A DNA stretch of 64,000 nt from assembly GCF_964340395.1 (NCBI RefSeq), contig NC_135561.1, forward strand, positions 3,634,001 to 3,698,000, written 5' to 3'. How positions within the stretch are numbered: position 1 is the stretch's first letter; the number at the start of each line of letters is the position of its first letter. Shown piece after piece: positions 12,482 to 47,960 of this stretch. The translations under genes and the position numbers were made by a program. The notes beneath the pieces are model-generated. The model was not told where the DNA came from. It did no database searches and saw nothing but the letters and a program-made list of their open reading frames with translations. The DNA is from Glandiceps talaboti (Eukaryota > Hemichordata > Enteropneusta > Spengelidae).

Positions 12482-12670
12482 ACTATTGGTTCAGAACAGA
12501 TCACATGGGGTTAAACTGATTACTATAACTTTAAATGATTGGTTCAGAACAAATCACATGATTACCATAACGTTACATGATTGGTTCAGAGCAGATCGTA
12601 TGTCATTAAACTGATTACCATAACTTTAAATGATTGGTTCAGAACAGATCACATGGCTTTAAACTGATTA
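12482..12670 (+). repeat. ~57-bp tandem repeat, four copies
   Basis: Units contain gattggttcagaacagatca, then catg and aaactgattaccataacttt. It lies in the PFK downstream flank. Apart from this array, 12.1-14.5 kb shows nothing recognisable. Confidence 0.8.
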
Positions 12671-14589
12671 CCATATTTTAATTTGCATACTTCATGTTGG
12701 TACAATGACTAGGTACAACAAACCATACAGAGTTAGTTGCCTGTGTATTTACTTGGCCAGACAAACCTTTTCTTGTTCTTATCAGTCGAGAGATAGGATG
12801 CATTTACTTATTGGTAGTGATTTTTAAAATACAAGAGATTGTGTAAAAATGCTTTACAAGGTAAAACTTAACAACAACCTGATGTTTGGAATGTTTAAAA
12901 TAAAGCCTAGAGTAATATTTATATGATATATTGATTGTTGTGATATGATGTGATGTAAGTTACTATCATTCTTATGTCATTTTAGTAGATTTTAGACGTG
13001 TAACAAGATTGAGTGTTTTACTTTGAACTGTGTTCTGTGTGCTAAAAGTTTAGCTGTGTGTGGATATTGTGGTTGGAAATACTAGAGACAACATCTGTAT
13101 TGAAGCAGACCTTGATGTAGTTCAAATAGTAGACAATGACTAATATTTTGTCATGTTCAACTTTTCATTTGCAAAGCATCTCTTCTATATTTTTATTTGC
13201 TTGCCTCAATTACATTGTTCAAAATTGAAGAAAATAAGAAAAAAGTTAATAATTTTTTGTTGTTGATGTTGTCTCCATAGAGGGGATGCCTGTGTTGCAG
13301 CTAGGAATGAAACTGAAATACTATTTTTATTATTATTATTGATATTTGATAGCTGATATATCTGTGTCCTTCTCTTCTGATCCACGTTCCTCTTCCCAAA
13401 GAGTGAATCATCTCCATAGGGATAACCCCCTTTTAGGAATGAAGACCCTCCCTAAGGAATAGCTCTCCTCTATGAAGGACGTGTTACTCATTTCCTCTTA
13501 GGATTGAACTTCACTGTTGCAATAAAGATGAATCGATAGTAATTTAATAAAACTATCATTTTGAAATATAGCCAATTTTTGCTCATGTATTTAGTTGAAA
13601 CCAGCCAATCAGAATAACATTTCATATGAATCAATGGGTTTTGGATTTTTAGCGTGTATTGTATATATCTATGTTTTGTTTCTTTATTAAGTTGTAGTGT
13701 CAATTCAAATTAATGACATTTCACCTTTGTTATCTTATCTTATTTATCAACAATTTTTTTTACACAGTGTTGCTTTTACTTTCTGCTTAACCACCCTTTT
13801 CAATTTAATTTCATATGATTGACATCATAAATAAATATCTTGCCAAGAATATTAGACTTTCAAATGAAACATCAAGAAATGTACTCTTTGTTTTTGATTC
13901 ATTGGACTCTTTGAACTTGGCTAGTATAGACAGCACTTTGAAAATTATAATTGCATTCAGTTTCAACAAAACTTAGATGAGTAACATCCGTTTAATTAGT
14001 GTAAGTAATAAACCACAATGGTTGCATGCAAGCAGACCTATGCTATAAACAAGCTGACTAGCTCATTTGAATTTTGTGCTCACTCTTAGTGTAGATGTGG
14101 TTGCAGCCACCAGTCTTAATTTATTACTTGCATTAATTAAACAGACGTTACTTACCTAAATTGTTGTTGATGTGTCTTGTTTTCATTTGGCTTTTGTCAA
14201 ACATGTTTTATCATTGAAACTGAAGGCAACTATAATTTCTGCTGTATTACACAAACTAACATTTGTGCTTTGTCAAATAATGTGCTTTTCTTCAGCATGC
14301 CTCAACAAATGACATTATATTTTATGAAAGTACCAGAATGTTTTAGTTGATTTGAAATAAACAAACCATTTGAATTGAAATACAGTATAATATAATATAA
14401 CTGTTATTTGTTGCTTTCTAGCATATAGTAGTATTCAAACATGCTGCTAGTATGCATGATGTAATACAGAAAACTTCAGTTTTGATAACATTAATGGGAT
14501 GATCAGAATAAACATGGTTTTTTCCCCCACACTTTACCTTGTATTACAGCTGCCTATGTTTGTTATGATATGAGATAGTTGGTGTGTGT

Positions 14590-14888
14590 AGTTGTGGTAG
14601 GCAATCAGGGACATTGTGACGGGCAGTGATGTTGTGGTAGGCAGGCAGGCAGGCAGTGATGTTGTGGGTAGACAGGGACATTGTGGCAGGCAGGCAGGCA
14701 GACAGGGACATTGTGGTAAGGAGGCAAGAATGGTGTGGCAGGCAGGCTGGGATATCATAATAAGCTGGCAATGACATCATTTTGGTAAGCAGGCAGGGAC
14801 ATTTTGGTGGGCAGCAGAGAAGTTGTGGTAAGCAGACAGGGACATTGTGGTGGGCAGCAGGGAAGTTGTAGTAGGCAGGCAGGGACAT
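14590..14888 (+). repeat. GGCA-rich minisatellite
   Basis: Irregular units of roughly 22-26 bp built from gttgtggtaggcaggcagg and gacattgtgg. Translation on the minus strand gives proline/cysteine-rich frames, which are repeat artefacts. Confidence 0.85.
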
Positions 14889-15189
14889 TAATAAAGTTGT
14901 ACTAGTAGACTATAAATGTTTCGCCCTTGAAGGAGTGGGCTATTATGATGGAGTCTGTCTGTCTGTCTGTCCATCTTAGAAAATCAGAATTTAATGCATA
15001 ACTCAAAAACTGTAATACACAGGGACTCCATTCAAGTGTCTACCCCCTTATTATCAGGTGCAACCTTTCTTCAAAGACGTTGACTTTTGACTCTTACTGA
15101 TGTGCCATTTCTTGCACATCGGCACTTTTTTGCTGCCACTTTCTTGTAGATCATGTTTTCAGGTATTCTAATAATATACAGGAGAAGAG

Positions 15190-15480
15190 TAATATACACA
15201 AACGTGTATATTACTCTTTTTATTGTAATTATATCTATGGGAAAAGCACACGTTCTTAGCATATAACAAATATGACTCGATCGATTGTGATACGTTAGTC
15301 ATCATATCACTATTGAATCACTCGTCATATTTTTGTACATACAAAGTACAAAGTAGCAATCAAGTACAAAAAGCCCAAACCCAGATATTCCAATGGAAGA
15401 TATCGTAAGTGGTATATACGTATGCTAAGAACGTGTGCTTCTTAAACATTTTCCCATAAGACATCATTGCAATAAAAATA
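15190..15480. mobile_element. Foldback element, ~290 bp
   Basis: The left arm (about 15214-15263, with gcacacgttcttagcata) is mirrored by the right arm (about 15421-15480, with tatgctaagaacgtgtgc). Complementarity continues outward through atggg and the tttttattg blocks. A smaller palindrome, taatatacac / gtgtatatta, sits at 15190-15213. The preceding 14930-14975 has a GTCT run of the type found at ends of microsatellite-bearing elements. Confidence 0.65.
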
Positions 15481-15626
15481 AACCATTGTAACTGTGATAA
15501 TATAAGCTCTACATTGGTTATCATCTGACACATGAGAAGGTGTGTGCGATTCCCTTTCAGTTTGACAAATAAAGGAAGCCGACTTATTGATGCATGGTGC
15601 AACACTGCTGGTTCGAATTACGTATC

Positions 15627-15628
15627 TG

Positions 15629-15665
<37 letters not shown>

Positions 15666-15712
15666 TTGTGTGTGTGTGTGCGTGCGTGCGTGTTTGTGTG
15701 CTTGCGTGCGTG
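15627..15712 (+). repeat. (TG)n / (TGTA)n / (TGCG)n compound microsatellite
   Basis: Uninterrupted alternating TG with TATG and TGCG variants, about 85 bp. Confidence 0.95.
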
Positions 15713-16024
15713 CGTTAGCTAGGCTAATTGAATTCAGTTGAGATCAAATTGAGAAAGTGTTTAAATAAAATTATCTCAGTGATCATACCATAAATGTGCA
15801 ACTTAGGTGAAGCAAATATTAATTTAAATTGTATGTATTTTAAACAATTACTGATGGGCTGCTTGATCTGAATTGAGTGGTTGTCCAAGAGACGTCTAGG
15901 TATAATACTATTTTACTTTACTTTATAATAATTAATCCTTGTTATATATGATAATTAGGTATGAAATGTGATTATTTGGGCAAATACTTTATATTGTCAT
16001 TATTTGATAAATATATTATTTTGT

Positions 16025-16026
<2 letters not shown>

Positions 16027-16099
<73 letters not shown>

Positions 16100-16185
16100 C
16101 AGAGAGACAGAGAGAGACAGAGACAGAGAGAGAGAGAGAGAGAGAGAGGGGGGAGGGGGGAGGGAGGGAGGGAGGGAGGGAGAAT
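16027..16185 (+). repeat. (AG)n then (GGGA)n purine tract
   Basis: About 160 bp of pure polypurine on the + strand, abutting the left end of inverted-repeat arm A. Long mirror-symmetric purine tracts of this sort can form triplex DNA. Confidence 0.95.
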
Positions 16186-16192
16186 GTGACCT

Positions 16193-17192
<1,000 letters not shown>

Positions 17193-17537
17193 TTGTTCGA
17201 TATTTTGCTCATGTTGAACAAGTAGACGTGGATATACTAGGCATGGTTTTATATTTTAAAATATGTCGCAGTATGACAGAAAGGCGGAGACGAAAATAAG
17301 TAAAGGGGTGGCAGATGTGCCGTAAGCAGGCTGAATGATTTATTAACTAAATCAGAAAAGGGTTGACCTGGTCCACTGACGAGTTCGTCGTTTGTCTTCC
17401 ACAGACGTCGCTCTATAAATATATACAGTTAGGCATTATTGGGTCTACTTGCTTATTTTTTCGTTAACCGATACATTAAAGTGCAGAAATAAAATATCGC
17501 TAACCAGTATACGTACTTCAAAAGGACAATATTAACA

Positions 17538-17561
17538 AATGATGACGACGACAATGATGAC

Positions 17562-17592
<31 letters not shown>

Positions 17593-17605
17593 GTGATGGT
17601 GGTGG

Positions 17606-17643
<38 letters not shown>
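17538..17643 (+). repeat. (GAT)n trinucleotide array
   Basis: gatgacgacg grading into about 30 gat/ggt units. The minus strand reads as poly-His, an artefact. Confidence 0.95.
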
Positions 17644-17759
17644 GCGTGGAATGACAACTGATAGAAATATTAGTTGAAAGACCAAAAAGATGTTTTTAAA
17701 AAAAAAATTTTTCTCAGACAATTGTGTTCCTGATTTGATTTGATTGACCTTTAAAGTAA

Positions 17760-17930
17760 CGCAAAATAGAGCGTCCGACCCAAATAGAGCGTCCTACCCA
17801 AATAGAACGTCCTGCCCAAATAGAGCGTCCTACCCAAATAGAGCGTCCTACGCAAAATAGAGCGTCCTACGCAAAATAGAGCGTCCTACCCTGAGAGCGT
17901 CCAAATAGAGCGTCCTACGCAAATCCGTGT
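17760..17930 (+). repeat. ~20-bp minisatellite, about eight copies
   Basis: Unit aaatagagcgtcctacccaa with c/g variants (cctacgcaaa) and one truncated copy near 17890. It sits 1.2 kb upstream of T-brain exon 1. Confidence 0.9.
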
Positions 17931-18968
17931 GTGAAAATAGTGACACCGGCCTACCCCCTGTTGTAAGCTGTGTACAGTCAAACCATGGTAGCACACTCAG
18001 TCAATAAAACCATTTATGATGGCTGGAACAAGGAAATTAAGTGATTAACATATTAAGAACGTCTGATAGATCTACAGTTCTATGATAGAAACATATGCAT
18101 GCTTTGACTTCGGAAAAGTACTCAAGCATAGTCCCTCATGTGGTCGAAAAGACAATGAGCTGATGATCACGTGATACGTCAAAAACAAGTAATCTACCTA
18201 TCCGTCTTTGTGTTCTTTTTGAATAAGTAGTAATTACTTTACAATAGTAACAATTAGATAAATCACTACAGAAGATTGTGTTTACTCTTATCTTGGTTAA
18301 CTTTTAAAGATCTCTAATTTTAGGAATTGGTTGGTATCGAACGCACGTTTCCTTGTTAATTACTGCTGGTGATATTGTCAGACGAAAGATTGAATACTAC
18401 AACCTTGGAGTAACTATACTCTCCAAGATACAACATACCTCGGCAGAGATGACAAAATACGAGTCTCTCTTCGAATTAAGGGAAAACCTTTGTAAAAATC
18501 GACCTTTGCCTTGGTCCTTGTGTGTACTGAATTCATTTGACAAAAGATAAACGATTACTCATATTTTTCTTTGACTTTCTTCAAGAGCGTAACTATTTGG
18601 TTTGAATGAAAACCGTGGAGGTATATGTCCATAATGTCTTATTTGATATCTCCCACTGACCAAACCCATTCTGGTTTCGTACATACAGAATTCAACCTCA
18701 CATTTTAATTGTTGATGGAGTCTCTTCATAGATTATTTAATTACGTCCCTTGGTGCGTTCATGGTTCCTTGCCTCAAAAGATATTTATCACGATACTGTG
18801 ATTCATCTTTTGTCATAATAGCAATTGCCTATTTGAAATTCAACATTCTTCTTTTGTGTTCTGCCTTGGGTGGCGCGGCTACCTTCGCATTACCTCCCAT
18901 TGTTTAAATGATTGACAGGTCTACGTCCACACAAGTCAACGCGATGTTGATTTCTTTTGTTCTTTAAA

Positions 18969-19025
18969 CCAATCAGCAGCATGACATGTAAATATAGATG
19001 CGGCTTTCCATCCCAGGATCAGATT
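18969..19025 (+). promoter_or_regulatory. Candidate T-brain core promoter
   Basis: CCAAT at 18969-18973, TATA-like taaatata at 18989-18996 and an initiator-like tcagatt at 19019-19025, so a start near 19021 would lie ~32 bp after the TATA-like box. The 5' UTR would be ~120 nt. Spacing is right, but all motifs are short and common in AT-rich DNA. Confidence 0.35.
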
Positions 19026-19139
19026 CCGAACAAATTATTGCGAGTGACTGACAGCACATGTATACTTTAGTTTGCTAATGAGAAGTTCCGTAGAATCGTA
19101 CAGATCGAATTGAAGCCCTAAACTATATACGAAGTCATA

Positions 19140-41183
<22,044 letters not shown>

Positions 41184-41876
41184 ACGCCGCGGCCGTATAA
41201 ATTAAATCACTATTTAAAAAAATATTTGTGACACTCAATATTTAATGTTTGGTTCACAGTATTTATTTTGCAATGTTTTGAATCGTTGCCAAGACAATCT
41301 CGATAATTTTTCTGTGTGTGTGCAATGTGTTTGACATTGTTTCTTGTACCGCGTGGAAGTGACACCATGGGGTGGGTACTTCCATGCTGGTACCATAATG
41401 TACATTTACAACGTTATTTTGTGCAAACTATATAAAAATGTAGATCAATTGGGCCAGTGCAACTGATAAAAGGGTAATATTTTCATTAGAGCATGTTTTA
41501 ACAGATTACTTAGATGTTTGATAGATAGAGTAGAATTCTTCATATAGGCCATAGCTGTAACGTGTAGTTTTCTAGTGAACCGTATTAATCCCATCCGTAG
41601 ATCTTCATATATCTCCAGATTTTAAGCTATTTTGAACGCACTGCCAGTATGTATTTTCATACAAAGAGAGTCAAAGAAAAGAAAGTATTTTGGTATATAT
41701 GCTGTAACTTTGTTGTGTTTTTTTTCTATTAGATGTATAGGATAAAACCTATGTCTATTCTTCAGTACATGTGAATACAACTCATTGTGACTTTTTCACA
41801 CTTATTTGCATAATGTCGCACTTGTTCTTAGTGACGATTGAAATTTACCTTTGTGAAGAAAAACCTTGTTTGTTGA

Positions 41877-41901
41877 AATAAATTGTTTCCCTTGTAATAA
41901 A
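41877..41901 (+). terminator. T-brain polyadenylation signals
   Basis: AATAAA at 41877-41882 and 41896-41901, about 700 nt after the stop codon. The intervening AT-rich stretch (41184-41876) has no open frame of note and is read as 3' UTR. Confidence 0.55.
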
Positions 41902-42309
41902 AAATATCACAGTGTTGTTGCTGATTTGTACTTATGTGTGTATAGCAAGTGAAACATGAACGCTCGTGTGGAATCGTCAGAGTGGTAAATTCGATCACAG
42001 ACAAGAAAAAAAGTCTTTTCCTTTGGGACGGTTGGGGTATATACACTAATCATGCTCTCTAGATGGCACAGGAGCGGGGCATCATGGGAAAATAAACAAT
42101 GTTAGGATCTTCGCACCTCCCAAGTTTAAAAATGTGCACATAATACTATTGAGGTCAGTCATTAGAACAAAAATAAATACAAATAATCACGTGATATAAT
42201 ATATCAAATTACAGCCAAAAAACGATATTAGCCTATGAACTGATCAATGTCAAATAAATTGTCTCCAAAAATCCCAATCAATCACCAACACAAGTCATAG
42301 TAGTAACAA

Positions 42310-42574
<265 letters not shown>

Positions 42575-43204
42575 GTAAATTCATGGTCCGAGAATTCACA
42601 AAGTCCAAGTAATTTTGGGATTCAAAAACTCGTTCCAGTGTATAGCAGACCTCTCATATAAGTCAAATTTGTCAACTTTTATAACTGTGTTTTCAGAGAT
42701 CTATCTAGAGGTCGTGCGATACAAGGTTGGTTTTCTGAGTCCCCTAAGGGATAAAGAAAAGCAGCGAAGATAAAAAAAATCTCACATTTGTGCCCCCTTT
42801 TAAAAAATGTAACTTTGGCCAACACGTACTGAGACTGGCTTTTTTCATTTTTATTTAACCCCCAAATTAAGTCCTAACTATACATGCGTACATCACAGTG
42901 TGAAATTAAAGTAAAATGACTGTTAGTCATAAGGACCACAAAAGCGGTTTGTCCTTTTGGGAAACAGTAGGTCCTTCCCCGATGGCATGACTCGTATTTA
43001 CAGCTAGCCCCCCATAAATGTGGAAGAAGTTTATGAATTATTATAATATAGCTTTCTATTTGAGAGTCCCAGTGACCAGCTTTTCATACTGACACACATA
43101 CCTGACCACAACGACTAAGGCAAAAAAAAAGCCGGAGTAATTTGACAGATTTTTCAGCACAAAGTTAGCACCCTAGCCTCTTTCACAATATCATGTACCA
43201 TGGA

Positions 43205-43375
43205 GTCATGATTGTTGAACGGTTAGAGTGGCCGATTTGGAATCTGTAGGATCGAGCCCCTTCGCCACCGTTTGCTTCTGACTGGCTAAAGTCCTTGGGT
43301 AAGATTTGAATCACGATGGCGCCTCAGCCTTGAGGAACAGCGAAAACTGTCGCAGTAACCTTACAAAAACAAATG
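43205..43375 (+). mobile_element. tRNA-derived SINE
   Basis: attgttgaacggttagagtg resembles a tRNA head with an A-box-like core (ggttagagtgg). ggatcgagcccc at 43249-43260 resembles a B box (GGTTCGANNCC). Downstream, gtccttgggtaagatt is close to a conserved body motif of widespread tRNA-SINEs (V-SINE-like, from memory). No anticodon stem fits a functional tRNA. Otherwise 41.9-44.6 kb holds only microsatellites. Confidence 0.6.
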
Positions 43376-43789
43376 TATGCTTATATTTGATTTATGAGGG
43401 CGCTGTACAGGATTCCGTTTCAGACATGTGACTGGTCTATACGTGCACGTAGGTTGAATTTACAAGTATAACAATTCTCACTGCCAGTAATTATTATATA
43501 TGTATTGAATGACTCAAATAGCTGTATGAAAAGTTGTAGAAACAAGTGGTATTGTAAGACTTAATATTTCAGAATTTGCGACTGATGCTCAACGAGCTAT
43601 AACTACGTGAATATATCCCGGGGAATATATACCCGATAACTTAGGAAATCCGTGCACCACCATGCATACTCGCTCAGTATACCTAACGTTCGCAAAAGAG
43701 CTAGTGAAATGATTTTTGTATCAAAATGGTGTTCATTAGAGAATTGAATTTATTTCTCACAATGTTACAAGGAGCCAAGGAACTGTCGC

Positions 43790-43859
43790 AATAAATAAAT
43801 AATAAATAAATAAATAAATAAATAAATAAATAGATAAATAAATAAATAAATAAATAATA

Positions 43860-43951
<92 letters not shown>

Positions 43952-43958
43952 AAAGAGA

Positions 43959-43993
<35 letters not shown>

Positions 43994-43996
43994 ACA
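43790..43996 (+). repeat. (AAAT)n-(GAT)n-(AAAT)n sandwich microsatellite
   Basis: A ~90-bp GAT array flanked on both sides by AAAT arrays of ~70 and ~35 bp. The symmetry suggests one array grew inside another. Confidence 0.96.
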
Positions 43997-44225
43997 AATG
44001 AAAATAAGCATACACAAACCAACAAAATATGCATGAGTAAAGGAATGATATTTGAATTTTTAAAATCATTGATAACTATCTATATAATTATGTATGTACG
44101 GGCCTGTATACTATTGAAATACATATCTATATTTTATCAACAAAATTAGTGTTCTTTAATATCTTTATTACACTTATGTACCCATATATAACTGTCAATT
44201 ATCTATACAGTCGTAATAAAGTTAT

Positions 44226-44273
44226 ATCTAATCTAATCTAATGTAATCTAATCTAATTTAATCTAATCTATAC
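44226..44273 (+). repeat. (ATCTA)n pentanucleotide array
   Basis: About nine slightly degenerate taatc units. Confidence 0.85.
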
Positions 44274-44638
44274 AGATGACTATTTACCAACCGACAATAA
44301 TATTACCAAATGAAAGCGCTCAACCTACCAATGAGATTACGACATAGACTTGACCCCTAGGTTTGTCATTATTATTCAACCTTTAATCTGCATTTGCACA
44401 ATTTTTATGATCAGGTTAAAATTGCGGCTTTTTACCATATTTACATATCAAGCAAATTGCGGAGATGATATGCGCATGCGATTTACGTCACATCATAGAC
44501 AATGGAGTCTCCCTTTCATCGTCTGTGGTCACATGTGTTAGACGATATGGGTATTCATGTAATAAATACCATAGTACGTCATCCAGCCAGCTGTGACCTC
44601 ATATACCCTCAGCAGGGGAACAACAGTGTCAAAAGTAA

Positions 44639-44695
44639 AGGTCAAAGGTCGCGTAACTGATATTTAAAGCCCAAGTGCTTCCTAGCTCAGACCAC
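44639..44695 (+). promoter_or_regulatory. Candidate SLC20 promoter: DR1 + TATA-like + initiator
   Basis: AGGTCA-A-AGGTCG at 44639-44651 is a near-perfect DR1 nuclear-receptor site (HNF4/RXR type). TATTTAAA at 44661-44668 lies 28 bp before an initiator-like tcagacc whose A is at 44689. A donor-like caggttaaag follows at 44741, so 44689-44743 may be a non-coding first exon joining the acceptor at 46671. This is inferred from spacing alone. Confidence 0.35.
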
Positions 44696-45107
44696 CTTCA
44701 AAGGAATGACTGGGGGTAGAGGCGACCGAGTGCCGAAAAACAGGTTAAAGTACGTGATACAGTACTTGTACACATATATACTGGTACTGGTAGCCAAGCA
44801 TTTGTAAACTCGATGTGCAACTAAACTACGTGTACTACGATCAGCTGCATTTTACCTGATATAGAAGAAACGTATATTGGTAAGTTCTAATCTGATAAAA
44901 ATGGTAGAGAAGCAAAATAACTATTTATTTGTTTCAGTTTCGCAGGGAAACTGAGCCTAGGAGTTCCCAGTATTGTAATAAAATTGTGACATTTGTGATG
45001 AAGAGTTCATTAATTAAAATATAAATGCAGAAGTAGATATAAATTGAATATATGCTATTTGTTCATATTTTGGTATGTTTTAGTGGCCGGTTCAGAAGGG
45101 CTATAGG

Positions 45108-45716
45108 CTGTCTGTCTGTCTATCTGTCTGTCTGTCTGTCTGTCTGTCTGCCTGCCGACCGTGTCTGACTGTCTCATAATGTATGTATGTATGTATGTAT
45201 GTATGTATGTATGTATGTATGTATGTATGTATGTATGTATGTATGTATGTATGTATGTATGTATGTATGTATGTATGTATGTATGTATGTATGTATGTAT
45301 GTATGTATGTGTGTGTATATGTGTATATGTGTGTGTATGTATGTATGTATGTATGTATGTATGTATGTATGTATGTATGTATGTATGTATGTATGTATGT
45401 GTGTGTATGTATGTATGTATGTATGTATGTATGTATGTATGTGTGTGTGTGTATGTATGTGTGTATGTATGTATGTATGTATGTATGTATGTATGTATGT
45501 ATGTATGTGTGTGTGTGTGTCTATGTATGTATGTATGTATGTATGTATGTATGTATGTATGTATGTATGTATGTATGTATGTATGTATGTATGTATGTAT
45601 GTATGTATGTATGTATGTATGTATGTATGTATGTATGTATGTATGTATGTATGTATGTATGTATGTATGTATGTATGTATGTATGTATGTATGTATGTAT
45701 GTATGTATGTATGTGT
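45108..45716 (+). repeat. (GTCT)n plus ~540-bp (ATGT)n array
   Basis: A GTCT block (45108-45150), then a nearly continuous ATGT array from 45179 to 45716 with a few GTGT/GTATATGT interruptions. It is the largest microsatellite in the window. Frames of Tyr-Val-Cys-Met or His-Thr-Tyr-Ile across it are artefacts. Confidence 0.98.
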
Positions 45717-46675
45717 GGATATGTGTGAAAGATTGTTGATATGCATATCACCAAAAAATTACAACTTTCATTAACTAGTTGACAGATGTATAAAACTAAA
45801 AGGAGATATCTTTGTATAATGAAAGCTTAGACATGAGTTGTGTATATGTATAACACTGTTGACACAATTTTAAACTGTTATATATTAATGAAAGAAAGGT
45901 GTGGTTATTTTTTCTTTGGCAAATAATTCAAATTTTCATTCCTTAAATGACAAAAGTAAATTTTTGCATATTTTAAACATCTTCTTGGTAAATTTCTTGT
46001 TGATGTAAACAGGATTTTATTTACTTTATTTCTGTATGTTATTTTTGTATGCTTTACCATGCTATGGCATGGAATGTTGTCATACAATAAAGATTAATTG
46101 ACAGATTGATATATGAATGTACTGACATGTGACTGACATGTGACTGACATGTGACTGTTCAACATTTCAACCACTTTAACAAAGCTGTCTCAACCTGTCA
46201 CACTTTGTGTTTGATCAGTGTGTATCATGTGTATACTGCATGTAATAGTTTAGTACCTGTATTATATTTATAGCAGACAATTTCGTGTACTTGTCTCAGC
46301 TTGTCAAAGAAAGGAGAATATGAGGACTGACATTTCTCTCTTTTATGTTTTTCTGTCTGTATCATAACCATTATTAGTATGCAATAATCATTAAATAAAA
46401 TTAAAACACCCTTACTTTTGGGCCAGTAGAATATTATACTTTGGAACAGTAAATTAAAAATGAATGTGACATTTCAATCTATCTACTGCAGACATTTCAT
46501 GATCAAGATCTATAGATGCATGATCAAAGTGACTCCTTAGGTTCTTTTATTATTTTGAAAGGATAGCAACAAGCTAAACATATGGTAAAGTTTGGGGGGA
46601 TTTTGAGGGAAATTGGTTGTCATTCTAAAGTGATAATGCATAAAACGTGTTCTTTATATCTGTTTTGCAGCCAAC

Positions 46676-47019
46676 ATGGATGCTGTAATGTCAGAATACA
46701 TGTGGATGGTCATCGTGGGATTCATCATAGCATTTCTATTAGCATTTGCAATTGGTGCTAATGATGTTGCCAATTCATTTGCCACTTCTGTTGGGGCCAA
46801 AGTTCTGACACTTCGAGGAGCTTGTATCTTAGCAACTATTTTTGAGACGTCAGGTGCTGTTTTTCTAGGAGCAAAGGTTTCTTCTACAATTCGAGATGGC
46901 ATTTTCAATGTTACTCTGTATGAAGGTCGGGAGGAGGTACTGATGTTGGGAGAAGTCAGTGCTCTTACAGGTCTGTATATAAATCCATTACATGTTTTAT
47001 TATGTTCTGTCTGTTTGTT

Positions 47020-47087
<68 letters not shown>

Positions 47088-47385
47088 GGTCTGTCTGTCT
47101 GTCTATGTATGTATGTATGTATGTATGTATGTATGTATGTATGTATGTCTGTCTGTCTGTCTGTCTGTGTCTGTGTCTGTCTGTCTGTCTGCCTGCCTGG
47201 CTATGTATGTATGTATGTATGTATGTATGTATGTATGTATGTATGTATGTATGTATGTATGTATGTATGTATGTATGTATGTATGTATGTATGTATGTAT
47301 GTATGTATGTATGTATGTATGTATGTATGTATGTATGTATGTATGTATGTATGTATGTGTGCATAAGTATGTATGTATGTATGCA

Positions 47386-47420
<35 letters not shown>

Positions 47421-47806
47421 ATGTATGTATGTATGTATGTGTGTGTGTATGTATTTATGTGTGTGTATTAATCTGTACTGTTTTTTCATCTTCAGATACT
47501 TTCACAAATGTTAACAGTTGTAGAGAAAAAATATAAAAAGTTTTAAATGCTTTCTGAAATTTTTCTCTTTTCCAGGAAGTTTAGTTTGGTTGTCTGTGGC
47601 TACATTTCTCAAGTTACCAGTGTCAACAACTCACAGTATTGTAGGGGCAATGGTTGGTTTTCATTTGGTTGTATTTGGTACAGAGGGCCTTAACTGGAGA
47701 CAGTTGCTGCTTATTGGTAACTTATAAATTATCTCTTTGCAATATATCTAAAAATGCATGTCCCAATGTAGAGGTGGTTTGAAAGTTATTTGTCTGTCTG
47801 TCTGTA

Positions 47807-47877
<71 letters not shown>

Positions 47878-47920
47878 ATATCTATCTATCTATCTACATA
47901 TATATCTACATATATGTATG

Positions 47921-47960
<40 letters not shown>

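Noticed and set aside
14534-14888. Cys/Pro-rich secreted-peptide-like frames on the minus strand
   Set aside because: Generated by the GGCA-rich minisatellite; no signal peptide or splice context.
43205-43290. A tRNA gene
   Set aside because: A/B-box-like motifs are present, but no cloverleaf with anticodon and acceptor stem can be folded. It continues into a SINE body.
43701-44069. Poly-His, poly-Ser and poly-Ile proteins on the minus strand
   Set aside because: GAT and AAAT microsatellites. The same reasoning covers 17518-17721, 30279-30678 and 33378-33701.
45161-45774. Long open frames of Tyr-Val-Cys-Met and His-Thr-Tyr-Ile on both strands
   Set aside because: Translation of the ATGT microsatellite in all frames; no start context, splice signals or family match. 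The same applies to frames at 42282-42661, 46654-47536 outside the SLC20 exon, and 47758-47961.
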